From a candidate division CSSED10-310 bacterium (GTDB taxonomy: Bacteria; CSSED10-310; JAFGJC01), in contig JAFGLW010000030.1 in NCBI GenBank assembly GCA_016927905.1, forward strand, positions 124,001-188,000: DNA of 64,000 bases. Reading direction: 5' to 3'. Shown here piece after piece: positions 44,809-54,546 of the stretch (position 1 is the stretch's first letter; each line of letters opens with the position of its first letter). Under the pieces are notes generated by a model. The model saw only the letters and a program-made list of their open reading frames with translations, searched no databases and was not told where the DNA came from. Both the position numbers and the translations under genes were made by a program.

Positions 44809-47800
44809 TCAGTTGGAGACGATATACGGCCAGAGATCACTGACGTTTCCGGACCGGTCCGTCGCTCGTATCTGGAGAAGCAGCGGGTAGGGCGGAAGGT
44901 ACCCCGTTCCTTCCGGAGCGTTGTATTGGCCGGGCATTGAAAGATCCAGTCCGAAAAGGCAATCTCCAATACCGTAGTCCTCTACATTGCCGTTGTCTTG
45001 AAAATACATACCGGTCGGAATGCCCGAAACACACAGCTCGACATTCAGAATGTCTTCGTATCCATCGTCGTCGGTGACGATGGCCGTGATGCAGTGATGC
45101 GGTCCGAACTCATAATCCGCAGCCGGATACATCTGGTAACCGGCAGCCAGGATGCGGGGACGATTCGGTCCGGGAGCTGTATATGGTGGCAGACCCCACT
45201 CCGTTTCCACCCGGAACTTCATCGCTTCGGCTTCGGCAAAGCGCATGAAGGTATCGGGAATCGATTCGCCCGGACGATCATCCAGAACATGCAGATACGG
45301 CCAGCTGAAACTCTTGTGACCGGCTGTATCGGTTGCCACCAGCTCGATCAGGTATTTCCCCTTTGGCAGGTCCCCGGGACCGATGGGAAGCTTCAGGGCA
45401 TACAGGCCGTCACCGGCGCTGAAATCGCCGTGCATCCCGTCGTCATACAGGAAGACACCCAGCGGAGTGCCGTAATAGTACAGTTCCACCTGCCGGGTGT
45501 CACCCTGTTGATCCACCACGAAGGCCAGAATCGTCAGGTTCCCTCCGGCGGCTTGATGCAGATCGGTTCGATACATGCCAGCCCACCAGATCTCCGGTTT
45601 CGTGTTGAGGGGTGTCACCTGCAGCCATTCGGCATAATCGGAATAATTCCCGGTGAAATCCTGTGACACAACCGACACGTTCACCTGTTCGCTGTTGTCC
45701 AGACCCCTGACCGTTATGACCGGCGGATCACCCAGAGCTTCCTTTGAGTATAGAATTTCCTGATAATCCACTCCGTATTCCCGGTTCCAGCATACCCAGT
45801 AACCATATAGATCGGTGTCCAGGATCGGATCGCTGTTCGATGCCCACTGGAGGATGTATCCGTGATCGATCGCCTGGACGTTCAACCCGGTGGGCACGCT
45901 GGGCGGAACTTCGTCGATGGTTGTGAACGAAAAAATATAATCATCCGTGGGGGATTCCTGCGGTTTGCCGTCGTTGTTGCCGTCAAACTGATTGCTGTAG
46001 TTGTCCCGCAATCCTTCCGAACCACCCCGCAGAATGACGGTATATTCCGTGTCCCGTTCCATTTGCAGGGGATCAATCCGGACTTTCTGGTTGTTGCTTA
46101 GTGCGAACAGGGAATAGGGAACCAGGATCTGGCCTTTTTTCAACAGGATGTTTTCATAGGTGATGGTCGCCGAATCCACCGGTTTGTTGAACGTGACGGT
46201 GATGGATTCATCCTGCTGAATCCTGAATTTGCCGCCGTTCGCCGGATAGACGGTTGTGATCTTGAGCATCGAGAAATCCCGATTGCTGATCCATAAATCC
46301 AGACCCGACGCGCCGCTGCCTTCACTGCCGGCTATGATATCCGGCAATCCGTCCCGGTTGAAATCGGCGATGTCCACGCCGATGTAGTCCCCGTCTGTTG
46401 CCGGTGCACTCATCGTTGAAAAGGAAACGGTTCCGGCCGAATTGAGTGTGGTGGAGTAGGCAAGAACACCGGCGCCTTCCGTGGCCAGAACGACATCGGG
46501 AGTTCCATTGTTGGTCATGTCTTCGGTGGCGATATCCCGGATCTTGCCGTTTGTGAACCATCCGTGATTGTAGACGCAATAGACCGACCGGCTTCCATGG
46601 GAGAATCCCACCGCGGCCCCGTGGCCGTCCTCACCGGCGACATAATCGATCTTGGCATCCAGATTAAAATCGATCGTGGAAATCCCATAATAGTGATCCC
46701 AGCCCGATGGATCGACATAGGCATAGGAGTGAACATATTCGACTCCCATCGGTCCACCCGGATCTGCCCAGTGCGTATGGATCCCGGGATTTCCGACTTT
46801 TCGGGTCGATACGATGTCCAGATACCCGTCAATGTTGATATCCGCGGCTTCGACACCCCAGTAGTTGAAATCCGTGTTGTTCACCAAAATAACATTGTCT
46901 TTGCTGAATCCCCCGTTGCGGTCGTTCAGATAAATTATGACGCCCGGTTTTTCCGGTCCCTCGGTGTTCTTGGCCGCCACCAGATCCACATATCCGTCCC
47001 GGTTGATATCCGCGGGATACAAATCCCAGTAGCTGCCCGTCGTGATATCCGACATGTTGGTGCTCCACTCCCAGTTCGCCCCGGCCAGCCAGACACCCAT
47101 ACCGGATGTTTTATGCCCGCCGGCGATGTCCGATCTCCCGTCAATGTTGAAATCAGCCACCGCAATGGCAAAAAAACCGGACTGGGCATCCTGCGGTCCG
47201 TTCCGGTTGATGAACCCGCCCAGATTGTCACCTTCCCAGACCCAGATCCCGTCCTTGTCCTCCTCGATGTTGGCCGCGGCGATGTCCAGTTTGCCGTCAA
47301 CATTGAAATCTCCGTGAGTCACCCTGGCAAACAACCCGGCCGATATCGGCGTGTAATTCCAGCCGGTCCAGGTGAACTTGTCGACGTCGTCCCCTTTCCA
47401 GACATGGATACCGTCAAACGCCTTGCTCGCTGCAATCACGTCCGGATTGCCGTCGAAATTGAAATCGGTCGACCCCAGAATAGCATTCCACGAACTCGAT
47501 TCCTGGGGCGACGTCTCCGCCGTCCAACCGTAAATTCCGTTGCCGCGCCATATCCGGAGACCTTTGTCTTCATCATTGGATGCAAATAAATCCAGGTTGC
47601 CGTCATTGTCCAGATCGGCGGTATCGATATTGGAGAAATGACTGTTGTACAGAGGGCCTCTCCCGGTCAGGAACGTGAAGAAATCCTCCAGATCATAATC
47701 TTCCGGTCCGTCAAAAATGGTGAATTCAACTTCACCGTTATCCGAAGTGTACAGTTCACCGACAGTGGCGGTTCGAGTCTGCATCTGACTCACATCGCCG

Positions 47801-49770
47801 AACACCGAAAACATCCCGCCGTCCGCCGCTTCGCCGATGCAGCGTATCGTCCATTTCTCGGTTTTGGTCGCCGAATTCGATACCTTGACCGCACTCATCG
47901 AACCGTTTCCGGTGTTCTCCCGGTCCGGATCGGGGATGCTGGCTTTCGCCCGGTGAAACCAGGTTCCGTCGTCACGCAGGTAAAATATGGATATCCCCCT
48001 GTTGACGCTGGTCGCAGCGACATCGATCCGGCCGTCTTTATTGTAATCACCCAGAACCAGGGATTCGAAACCGGTTTCGCCTTCCGGTCCAAAATCAGCG
48101 CTCCAAGCTCCATCATCCATCCCAAGCCAGGCATGCACACCGGTGACTTCGCTGCATGCAACAATATCCAGTTTCCCGTCCCGGTTGATGTCCATGATTG
48201 CGAAGTCGTTGGCAAATTCGGTAAATTCCGGACCGGCACCCTCCACCCAGCTTATCTGAATCGTTCCGGATCCGTCGTCATCCGCCTCCATATTGTAATA
48301 AACTTTGAATCCCGAGCCGAGAGCGGCCACGATATCGGTCGTTCCGTCGTGATTGATATCGCCCAAATCGAACATTTGGCAGGCACCGACATCGGCCGGG
48401 CCCTCATCCGCTGACCATGTGTTCCGGAATGTCGTCAGTGTGAACTGGTCGCCACGGTAATAGGATCCCGAGATCATACACCCGTACAGCTCGCCGCACC
48501 AGGTTCCCAGCCACCCGCCAGGATTGGCCTGATCGAATGGCGGTTGAGACCCGGAAACCTCTCCCATAACATTCCAGATATTTCCATCATCGTATGTGAA
48601 CGTCCACACTTCGGTATTGATCGCCGTGGGCCAGTTGGCATTCAGATTGATGGTCATGATGCCGGGATTCCAGCCCTGTGCGGCGGTCCGGTTATGCTGG
48701 CCAACCTTGAATCCGATGTTGGACATGACCGGTCCGGCCTGCAGGAACACATCGATCCCCTCCGGACCGCACCCGATTATATCGATCTGCCCGTCACGGT
48801 TGAAATCGGCAGTATCGACTGCCAAATAGGCGGAATCCGTTCTGGGTCCACCGGGCGAATGAAAATGCCATTTATCGCCGGACCGGACCCGCGGCGTGCC
48901 TTTCTGCCCCGGATCTATTTCGATTGCATAACGGTAAAGACCGTCATCCATGTATTCACCCAGTTCCAGGGGTTCATACGGGACGTCATTGAACAGTTTG
49001 GTGTACTCGCCGCCGGTACCGTGGTAATCAGCCATGACTTCGAAAGTTGGCGGAATGGTCACAACCACGAATATGTCTCCCGGAGCCGGCGAACCACCGC
49101 CTTCGATTGAGCACAACAGGCTGATTTCCCCCCGCGGACTCGTATAGGTCATGTTCAGATACATGTAGCTGTTCTGCTGAGCGCCGTAATAATTGCAGCT
49201 CACCGCGAAACCGCTCACACTTTGATTGTATGTGAACGTCCATTCCAGCTTCTTAAAATGATAATAATCCGGCCAGGTCCCGACCTTGACCGCTTTGTAA
49301 GTGTGGATTCCGGAAACCGTATAAGTGTTGTAAACATTCGCATCGTCGATGCAGACGATATCCCATTCGGCCATCATGTTTCCCGGATTCCCGCACAAAA
49401 CCCTCCATATATGGGGAAGCGATGCCGGGGGGTCAGCCGGATCGGGATACGGAACGCTGGGTGTGTATCCCGTTATTCCGGAAATGGAAGACAAACTCCA
49501 GTTGTAGGAATTGCCCGATTGTTCTGCGTATCCAAGCCATACAGGCAATCCGGATGCGGGCGAATACGGTTCCGTCGCATCCGGATTCGCTCCGACGACA
49601 TCAATGATACCGTCCAGGTTGAAGTCCGCCAGGGCCACACTAGACCATTCCTCATAAAAAATGGGGCTTGCCTGATCCGTCCAGTTTGTGTTCGCACCGG
49701 TTCCGGAACCGGCCAGATAAAAAGGAAGGAAAACAAAACTGAATACGAAAAGTTTTGCACGTGATTTCAT
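44809..49770 (-). CDS. giant exported FG-GAP/VCBS repeat protein
   Basis: 1653 residues. Signal peptide at the start, ATG at 49770 with GGGAGT upstream. I count 14 copies of a D-x-N-x-D-G-x-x-D calcium-binding loop followed by a beta strand (for example DFNLDGIIDVVGANP, DINRDGKLDIVACSE, DFNFDGNPDVIAASK), the hallmark of FG-GAP beta-propeller blades. After about residue 1170 follows an SbsA/Big_5-like Ig domain, an FN3 domain (VPTGLNVQAIDHGYILQW) and two copies of a C-terminal domain that share G-V-x-L-Y-D-D-G / G-M-Y-F-Q-D-N-G and an ending ATD-x-x-G-x. No LPXTG, PEP or other anchoring tail is seen, so it is probably secreted. No enzymatic motif is visible. Confidence 0.8.
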   Translation of the reverse strand: MKSRAKLFVFSFVFLPFYLAGSGTGANTNWTDQASPIFYEEWSSVALADFNLDGIIDVVGANPDATEPYSPASGLPVWLGYAEQSGNSYNWSLSSISGITGYTPSVPYPDPADPPASLPHIWRVLCGNPGNMMAEWDIVCIDDANVYNTYTVSGIHTYKAVKVGTWPDYYHFKKLEWTFTYNQSVSGFAVSCNYYGAQQNSYMYLNMTYTSPRGEISLLCSIEGGGSPAPGDIFVVVTIPPTFEVMADYHGTGGEYTKLFNDVPYEPLELGEYMDDGLYRYAIEIDPGQKGTPRVRSGDKWHFHSPGGPRTDSAYLAVDTADFNRDGQIDIIGCGPEGIDVFLQAGPVMSNIGFKVGQHNRTAAQGWNPGIMTINLNANWPTAINTEVWTFTYDDGNIWNVMGEVSGSQPPFDQANPGGWLGTWCGELYGCMISGSYYRGDQFTLTTFRNTWSADEGPADVGACQMFDLGDINHDGTTDIVAALGSGFKVYYNMEADDDGSGTIQISWVEGAGPEFTEFANDFAIMDINRDGKLDIVACSEVTGVHAWLGMDDGAWSADFGPEGETGFESLVLGDYNKDGRIDVAATSVNRGISIFYLRDDGTWFHRAKASIPDPDRENTGNGSMSAVKVSNSATKTEKWTIRCIGEAADGGMFSVFGDVSQMQTRTATVGELYTSDNGEVEFTIFDGPEDYDLEDFFTFLTGRGPLYNSHFSNIDTADLDNDGNLDLFASNDEDKGLRIWRGNGIYGWTAETSPQESSSWNAILGSTDFNFDGNPDVIAASKAFDGIHVWKGDDVDKFTWTGWNYTPISAGLFARVTHGDFNVDGKLDIAAANIEEDKDGIWVWEGDNLGGFINRNGPQDAQSGFFAIAVADFNIDGRSDIAGGHKTSGMGVWLAGANWEWSTNMSDITTGSYWDLYPADINRDGYVDLVAAKNTEGPEKPGVIIYLNDRNGGFSKDNVILVNNTDFNYWGVEAADINIDGYLDIVSTRKVGNPGIHTHWADPGGPMGVEYVHSYAYVDPSGWDHYYGISTIDFNLDAKIDYVAGEDGHGAAVGFSHGSRSVYCVYNHGWFTNGKIRDIATEDMTNNGTPDVVLATEGAGVLAYSTTLNSAGTVSFSTMSAPATDGDYIGVDIADFNRDGLPDIIAGSEGSGASGLDLWISNRDFSMLKITTVYPANGGKFRIQQDESITVTFNKPVDSATITYENILLKKGQILVPYSLFALSNNQKVRIDPLQMERDTEYTVILRGGSEGLRDNYSNQFDGNNDGKPQESPTDDYIFSFTTIDEVPPSVPTGLNVQAIDHGYILQWASNSDPILDTDLYGYWVCWNREYGVDYQEILYSKEALGDPPVITVRGLDNSEQVNVSVVSQDFTGNYSDYAEWLQVTPLNTKPEIWWAGMYRTDLHQAAGGNLTILAFVVDQQGDTRQVELYYYGTPLGVFLYDDGMHGDFSAGDGLYALKLPIGPGDLPKGKYLIELVATDTAGHKSFSWPYLHVLDDRPGESIPDTFMRFAEAEAMKFRVETEWGLPPYTAPGPNRPRILAAGYQMYPAADYEFGPHHCITAIVTDDDGYEDILNVELCVSGIPTGMYFQDNGNVEDYGIGDCLFGLDLSMPGQYNAPEGTGYLPPYPLLLQIRATDRSGNVSDLWPYIVSN

Positions 49771-49817
49771 ATTGATTACTCCCGTGTCAATAATATTCAT
49801 GTTATCGCTCACTTCGA

Positions 49818-49846
49818 ATTGTAAATAGATGCGTTGTGCAAGTCAA
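49818..49846 (-). promoter_or_regulatory. strong promoter of the FG-GAP repeat protein gene
   Basis: Minus strand: TTGACT (49846-49841), 17 bases, TACAAT (49823-49818). Leader of about 40 bases to the ATG at 49770. It follows the tRNA gene on the same strand by about 30 bases, so the tRNA and this gene have separate promoters. Confidence 0.75.
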
Positions 49847-49877
49847 ATATGAACTGAATTGAGTGTGATTATATTTA

Positions 49878-49951
49878 TGGGCCATGAAGGAATCGAACCT
49901 TCAACCTTCGGATTAAGAGTCCGCTGCTCTGCCTGGTTGAGCTAATGGCCC
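49878..49951 (-). tRNA. tRNA-Lys (anticodon CUU)
   Basis: 74 nt, folds as a full cloverleaf: acceptor GGGCCAT/ATGGCCC, D stem GCTC/GAGC, anticodon loop CTCTTAA (anticodon CTT, reads AAG), T arm GAAGG-TTCGATT-CCTTC, discriminator A. The 3' CCA is not encoded. The first pair of the anticodon stem is a G-A mismatch, the other pairs are sound. Confidence 0.95.
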
Positions 49952-49960
49952 CGGGCGCTG

Positions 49961-49990
49961 ACCATAGCGATTTCCCGATCGGGTTGTCAA
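49961..49990 (-). promoter_or_regulatory. promoter of the tRNA-Lys gene
   Basis: Minus strand: TTGACA (49990-49985), a perfect -35, 18 bases, TATGGT (49966-49961). The tRNA begins 10 bases after the -10 box, a short leader typical of tRNA genes. Confidence 0.6.
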
Positions 49991-50071
49991 GAGTCGGTCT
50001 GTTCATCAATGGCGGGTCGTGGTAAATTATGCGGCATCGGATGGAGATCTGCGCTGGGGCATGACGGGAGA

Positions 50072-51217
50072 ATGAAGCGGGAATTGAAGCTGCTGATTGT
50101 GGCCGGGGAAGCATCGGGGGATCTGCATGGGGGTGCTCTGGCACGCAGCATACAAACCATCGCTCCCGATACCCGGTTGTTCGGAATCGGCGGTGAATCC
50201 ATGCGGGATGCCGGCGTGGACATAAGAATCGACGCCCGGGATCTCGCCGTCACGGGTTTCACGGAGGTCACCGGCAGGATATTCACCATATGGAAAGCCA
50301 TGCGGTGGGCGGTTGACGCATGCCGCCGTGAGAAACCGGATGCGGCTGTTTTGATCGATTACCCCGATTTCAACCTGCGCCTGGCAAAACGGCTTCACCG
50401 CCTGGGTGTGCGCATTGCGTATTATGTCAGCCCCCAGTTATGGGCCTGGCGGCCGGGAAGGGTCAAAACCGTTTCAGAGTGCGTCGACCGCATGATCGTG
50501 CTGTTTCCGTTTGAAAAGGGATGGTATCAGCAGCGGGGCGTGGATGCCAGGTATGTCGGCAATCCAGTCGTCGACCGGATGCGCCATTTCCCGAACCACA
50601 TGGAAAGCCGGCGCAGACTGGATATCGGGGAAGACAGATTTCTGATAGCGCTGATGCCGGGCAGCCGCCAGAACGAAATAAAACGGATTCTGCCGGTCTT
50701 TGCAAGGGCTGCGGTGCGGATCCGGAACGAATTTCCGGTTGATTTCATCCTTCCGGTCGCTCCCTCGATTCATCAATCGTATCTGCAACGCTTTCTGGAT
50801 GCTTCCGGCGTGTCGATCCGCCTGTCCTCAGAACCGTCCCCCGTCGCCCTCAAAGCAGCTGATTTCGCCTGGGTCACATCGGGAACCGCCACGCTGGAAA
50901 CCGCCCTGGCGGGAACACCCATGATCGTTGTATATAAAACCAGCACGATCAGCTATCTGTTGGCACGCATGCTGGTGAAAGTCGATCATATCGGCATGGT
51001 CAATCTTGTGGCGGGAGAAGAAGTCGCACCGGAATTGATTCAGGGCCGCGTGACACCGCGCAATCTGGTGATGTTAACCCGGCCCGTTCTGGAAAACAGG
51101 GCGTCTCTTGAACCCCTGTGGAGGAACCTCGCAGCGGTCAACCGCGCGATGGGAGAAGGCGGCGCATCGGACCGGGCTGCTGAGGAAGTCATCGACCTTT
51201 GCAGCAGCGATGGGTAA
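50072..51217 (+). CDS. lpxB: lipid-A-disaccharide synthase
   Basis: Joins UDP-diacylglucosamine and lipid X to give the lipid A disaccharide. 381 residues; GT19 family. Seen: LLIVAGEASGDLHGG at the start, SPQLWAWRPGR, MPGSRQNEIKRILPVF, TSGTATLETAL. The ATG at 50072 begins directly before the family's first strand; a frame to 50009 would add 21 residues and no ribosome site. First gene of the LPS run; next gene 12 bases away. Confidence 0.95.
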   Translation: MKRELKLLIVAGEASGDLHGGALARSIQTIAPDTRLFGIGGESMRDAGVDIRIDARDLAVTGFTEVTGRIFTIWKAMRWAVDACRREKPDAAVLIDYPDFNLRLAKRLHRLGVRIAYYVSPQLWAWRPGRVKTVSECVDRMIVLFPFEKGWYQQRGVDARYVGNPVVDRMRHFPNHMESRRRLDIGEDRFLIALMPGSRQNEIKRILPVFARAAVRIRNEFPVDFILPVAPSIHQSYLQRFLDASGVSIRLSSEPSPVALKAADFAWVTSGTATLETALAGTPMIVVYKTSTISYLLARMLVKVDHIGMVNLVAGEEVAPELIQGRVTPRNLVMLTRPVLENRASLEPLWRNLAAVNRAMGEGGASDRAAEEVIDLCSSDG

Positions 51218-51229
51218 CGGGGAGTATTC

Positions 51230-53641
51230 GTGTATTTAGCTTATACCGTTCTGCTGGCGATTACAATGATACTGGCTTTGCCATGGATACTGGTGCAGAT
51301 CGTGGCTAAAAAGAAATTCCGGCGGGGTTTCATGGAACGAATCGGCCGTATCAAATATCGTTCCGGTCCCCGCCCGCCCGGGGGTGCCCTGGTCTGGTTC
51401 CATGCATCGAGTGTGGGGGAAGTGCTCGCGGCCATGCCGGTGATCCGGAGGATTCAAGCCGTTCGACCGGATGCCAGACAGGTTCTATCAGTCGTGACCG
51501 ATACCGGATATGAGATCGCCCGGGAGAAGATCCGGGAGCTGGATTATGTTTTTCGGGCACCGCTGGATTTTCCCTGGATCGTTTGGAAGGTTCTGAACAG
51601 CCTTGAACCAGCCTGCCTGATCATCCTGGAAACCGAATTATGGCCTGGCCTGATCTGCCTGACCCATGATCGGGGTATTCCGGTTCTTCTGATAAACGGC
51701 AGAATATCGGACCGGACATTTCCCAGGTACCGTAAAGTCGCAGGTCTTCTGAAAAGGATTCTCCGCCGGATCGATGCCGTTGCCGCGCAAAGCCCAACGG
51801 ACGCGGACCGGTTCATCCGGCTGGGAGCCCGTCCGGAACGGGTCATCGCCAGCGGGAATGTAAAATACGATCAACCGGAAATGCCCCTCCAGCCCGAAGA
51901 TCGGGAATCACTCCTGAAAGCACTCAACGCGTCCCGTGAATCAAGAATCATCGTAGCGGGAAGCACGCACGAAGGCGAGGAAGAGATTTTCCTGTCGGTT
52001 TACAGGCGGCTGAAGGATGATTCCGCGGATATCAAGTTGGTTCTGGTGCCCCGGCATCTGGACCGGCTGGATTCCATCCGGGTTCTGCTGAACGATATGA
52101 ACCTCGAGTACCGGTTGCATTCGGAGTCGAGTCCGGCTCGGGATTCCCGGAACCCGGATATTCTCCTGGTGGACAAAATGGGGGAACTGACCCGGTTTTA
52201 TGCTCTGGCCGATATCGCTTTTGTAGGCGGGAGCCTGGTCGATATCGGCGGACATAATGTTCTGGAGCCTGCCATTGCCGGGAAACCGGTTCTGTTCGGT
52301 CCACACACCCAGAATTTCCGCAGCGCCGTCGATCAGTTGCTTTCCCGCAGCGCCGGCATCGAGGTTGCCGATGCCGGAGATCTTCTGGAGACTTTGCGGG
52401 GATTGCTGGCGGATCCGGAAAGATGCCGCGAGCTTGGATCGCGGGCCAGGGAGGTGGTACGGGAGAATTCTGGAGCGGTTATCCGGGCGACCGACCTGAT
52501 CCTGGAATTTATCCCCGGGGCCGATGCGCCGGCAGACAGTGCTGTGGAACCAAAACAACATCAGCGGCGTCCGGAGGATTGTCTGTTTGAGTCACCCCGC
52601 ACACCGGCCGACCGCCTGCTGCACGGGGCTGCATGTATTCTCCAGCCCGTTTATTCAGCGGCCGTCCGGAGCCGTAATGTACTCTATTCGCGCGGTGTTC
52701 TCCGTTCACACCGCGTGGATGTTCCGGTTGTGAGTATCGGTAATCTGACGGTCGGCGGAACCGGGAAAACACCCCTGACCCTGCTGACTGCCGGGATTCT
52801 GACTGAATACGGATGCCGACCGGTTGTGCTGATGCGCGGGTACGGCGGTAGAAAAGGCCGAGTTCCGGAGCTTGTTCCGGTTGACGGAAATTACAGAGAT
52901 TGGGGCGATGAACCGGTCATGATACGGAGGGAACTGAAAGATGTCCCGGTGGTCGTATGCCGGGATCGTTTCGCCGGGGCCAGATGGACAACCAGAAATG
53001 TTCCATGCGACTGCTTCATCCTGGATGACGGATATCAACATATCCGCCTGGAACGGGATTACAATGTGCTGATCCTCGATGCCCGGAAACCAATCTCAGA
53101 CGAAAAAATACTCCCAGCCGGCCGGTTGAGGGAACCGGTCAGCGGCTTGTCCCGGGCGGATGCGGTCGTCTTTTCCCATTCGGATGCCCGCTGTCCCGAT
53201 TCCCGTGACCTGGAACTGATCCGGAAGTTCAACCCGGAATCGGAGATATACCTGGGAAATCACGAATTAAGCGGATTGAGATGGGCAGGCACTTCCCGGT
53301 CATTCGATCTGGATCTGGAAGGTCAATCCGGAGGTGTTCTTACCGCCATAGCCGATCCGGATGCTTTCATCCGGACAGTTGAAAATCTGGATATCAAAAT
53401 CTGCTCGAAAACGATATTTCCCGATCATCACCCGGTATCACCAAGTCAATGGCTGGATGCGGTTGAACAGACCACAAAAACAGGAGGAAAATACCTTTTC
53501 ACTACATTCAAAGATGAGGTGCGGTTGCCCCGCAACGCCAGAGATTATAAAATTCCCATCCTCGTCGCCGATATCACATTCAGGATTCAACCTGAAGACG
53601 AATACCGGGAACAATTGAAATCGCTGTGCATCCGGGAATGA
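51230..53641 (+). CDS. fused Kdo transferase and tetraacyldisaccharide 4'-kinase (WaaA-LpxK)
   Basis: 803 residues in one open frame. Residues 1-427 are Kdo transferase (WaaA/KdtA, GT30): N-terminal anchor helix, WFHASSVGEVLA, SVVTDTGYEIA, the C-terminal signature GGHNVLEPAIAGKPVLFGPH. After a 25-residue polar linker (about 428-452), residues 455-803 are LpxK: P-loop GNLTVGGTGKTPLT near residue 503, LMRGYGG, catalytic-site DDGYQH and FPDHHP. Both halves are of normal size (about 425 and 348 residues), so the fusion looks functional. WaaA acts on the product of LpxK, so the fusion joins consecutive steps. Start is GTG at 51230 after GGGGAG. Next gene overlaps as ATGA. Confidence 0.95.
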   Translation: MYLAYTVLLAITMILALPWILVQIVAKKKFRRGFMERIGRIKYRSGPRPPGGALVWFHASSVGEVLAAMPVIRRIQAVRPDARQVLSVVTDTGYEIAREKIRELDYVFRAPLDFPWIVWKVLNSLEPACLIILETELWPGLICLTHDRGIPVLLINGRISDRTFPRYRKVAGLLKRILRRIDAVAAQSPTDADRFIRLGARPERVIASGNVKYDQPEMPLQPEDRESLLKALNASRESRIIVAGSTHEGEEEIFLSVYRRLKDDSADIKLVLVPRHLDRLDSIRVLLNDMNLEYRLHSESSPARDSRNPDILLVDKMGELTRFYALADIAFVGGSLVDIGGHNVLEPAIAGKPVLFGPHTQNFRSAVDQLLSRSAGIEVADAGDLLETLRGLLADPERCRELGSRAREVVRENSGAVIRATDLILEFIPGADAPADSAVEPKQHQRRPEDCLFESPRTPADRLLHGAACILQPVYSAAVRSRNVLYSRGVLRSHRVDVPVVSIGNLTVGGTGKTPLTLLTAGILTEYGCRPVVLMRGYGGRKGRVPELVPVDGNYRDWGDEPVMIRRELKDVPVVVCRDRFAGARWTTRNVPCDCFILDDGYQHIRLERDYNVLILDARKPISDEKILPAGRLREPVSGLSRADAVVFSHSDARCPDSRDLELIRKFNPESEIYLGNHELSGLRWAGTSRSFDLDLEGQSGGVLTAIADPDAFIRTVENLDIKICSKTIFPDHHPVSPSQWLDAVEQTTKTGGKYLFTTFKDEVRLPRNARDYKIPILVADITFRIQPEDEYREQLKSLCIRE

Positions 53642-54546
53642 AATTTGAGTCGAAAACCAAATGCCTTCTGAACGACACCGTCGGCCTGATGGTCATCAGT
53701 ATCATCGGCATTCTGCGTAAAATGCCTCCGGCCTGGACCCGGACAGTGGGATCAATGCTGGGTTCCCTCGCCCATCTTCTCCGGATCCGAAGCGGGATCA
53801 TCGAAAAAAACTTGAAAATCGCTTTTCCGGAATTGCAGTCATCCGGACGGAAAAAACTCAAGCGGGAGGTTTATCGGCATTTTGGAGAATTTCTCGGTGC
53901 GTGGTTGAGTTTCAACCGGATCGGTCTGGACACTTTGAATTCCGCGGTGAAACTGAACAACATCGAATGCCTTCATCGGGCATTCAACCGAGGTAAAGGC
54001 GTTTTCTGCGCGACCGCACATTTCGGGAACTGGGAACTGGCCGGGCGAATCCTGCCGCAGTACTGCCCGGATTTTTATCTTGTATTAAAGGAGTTGAAAA
54101 ACCGTAAACTCAATGAATACTTCGAAAAACTCCATCTTGAATCCGGCATGAAGAGCATCTATTCAAAGAAATCGGGAGTGCAGATCATTCGAGGCCTGTC
54201 GAAAAATGCGGCTGTCGGGATACTGATGGATCAGAATGCGGGAAGCAGGGGGATTTTCGTTCCGTTCTTCGGCCGCCCAACCTCGTTTCACCGTGGACCG
54301 GCTCAGATCGCCCTGAAAACGGGTGCCGCCATCATCACTCTTTTTGCCCTGCCCGAAAACGGCGGCTGGACCATCACGTTCCGGGAAATCGAAACGGCGC
54401 TGTCCGGAGATGTGGAATCGGACACTGCCCGGATCATGGGTGAATATGCGGCTCAGTTGGAAGGACATGTCCGGAATCATCCCGGTTTCTATTTCTGGTT
54501 TCACAATCGGTGGAAGGTTGATCCGCCTTCGGAGGAGACGGATTGA
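53638..54546 (+). CDS. lpxL: LpxL/HtrB-type lipid A acyltransferase
   Basis: Adds a secondary acyl chain to lipid A. 302 residues, one N-terminal membrane segment, catalytic HX4E as HFGNWE, and GILMDQNAG as the second family motif. ATG at 53638 overlaps the previous stop (ATGA). A second family member begins at 63267, so at least two secondary acyl chains are possible. Which chain each adds cannot be read from sequence, so lpxL is a family-level symbol here. Confidence 0.85.
   Translation: MKFESKTKCLLNDTVGLMVISIIGILRKMPPAWTRTVGSMLGSLAHLLRIRSGIIEKNLKIAFPELQSSGRKKLKREVYRHFGEFLGAWLSFNRIGLDTLNSAVKLNNIECLHRAFNRGKGVFCATAHFGNWELAGRILPQYCPDFYLVLKELKNRKLNEYFEKLHLESGMKSIYSKKSGVQIIRGLSKNAAVGILMDQNAGSRGIFVPFFGRPTSFHRGPAQIALKTGAAIITLFALPENGGWTITFREIETALSGDVESDTARIMGEYAAQLEGHVRNHPGFYFWFHNRWKVDPPSEETD

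Noticed and set aside
46564-47589. Open frame of 341 codons opposite the FG-GAP repeat gene.
   Set aside because: Its apparent internal repeats are the mirror of the FG-GAP repeats on the minus strand.
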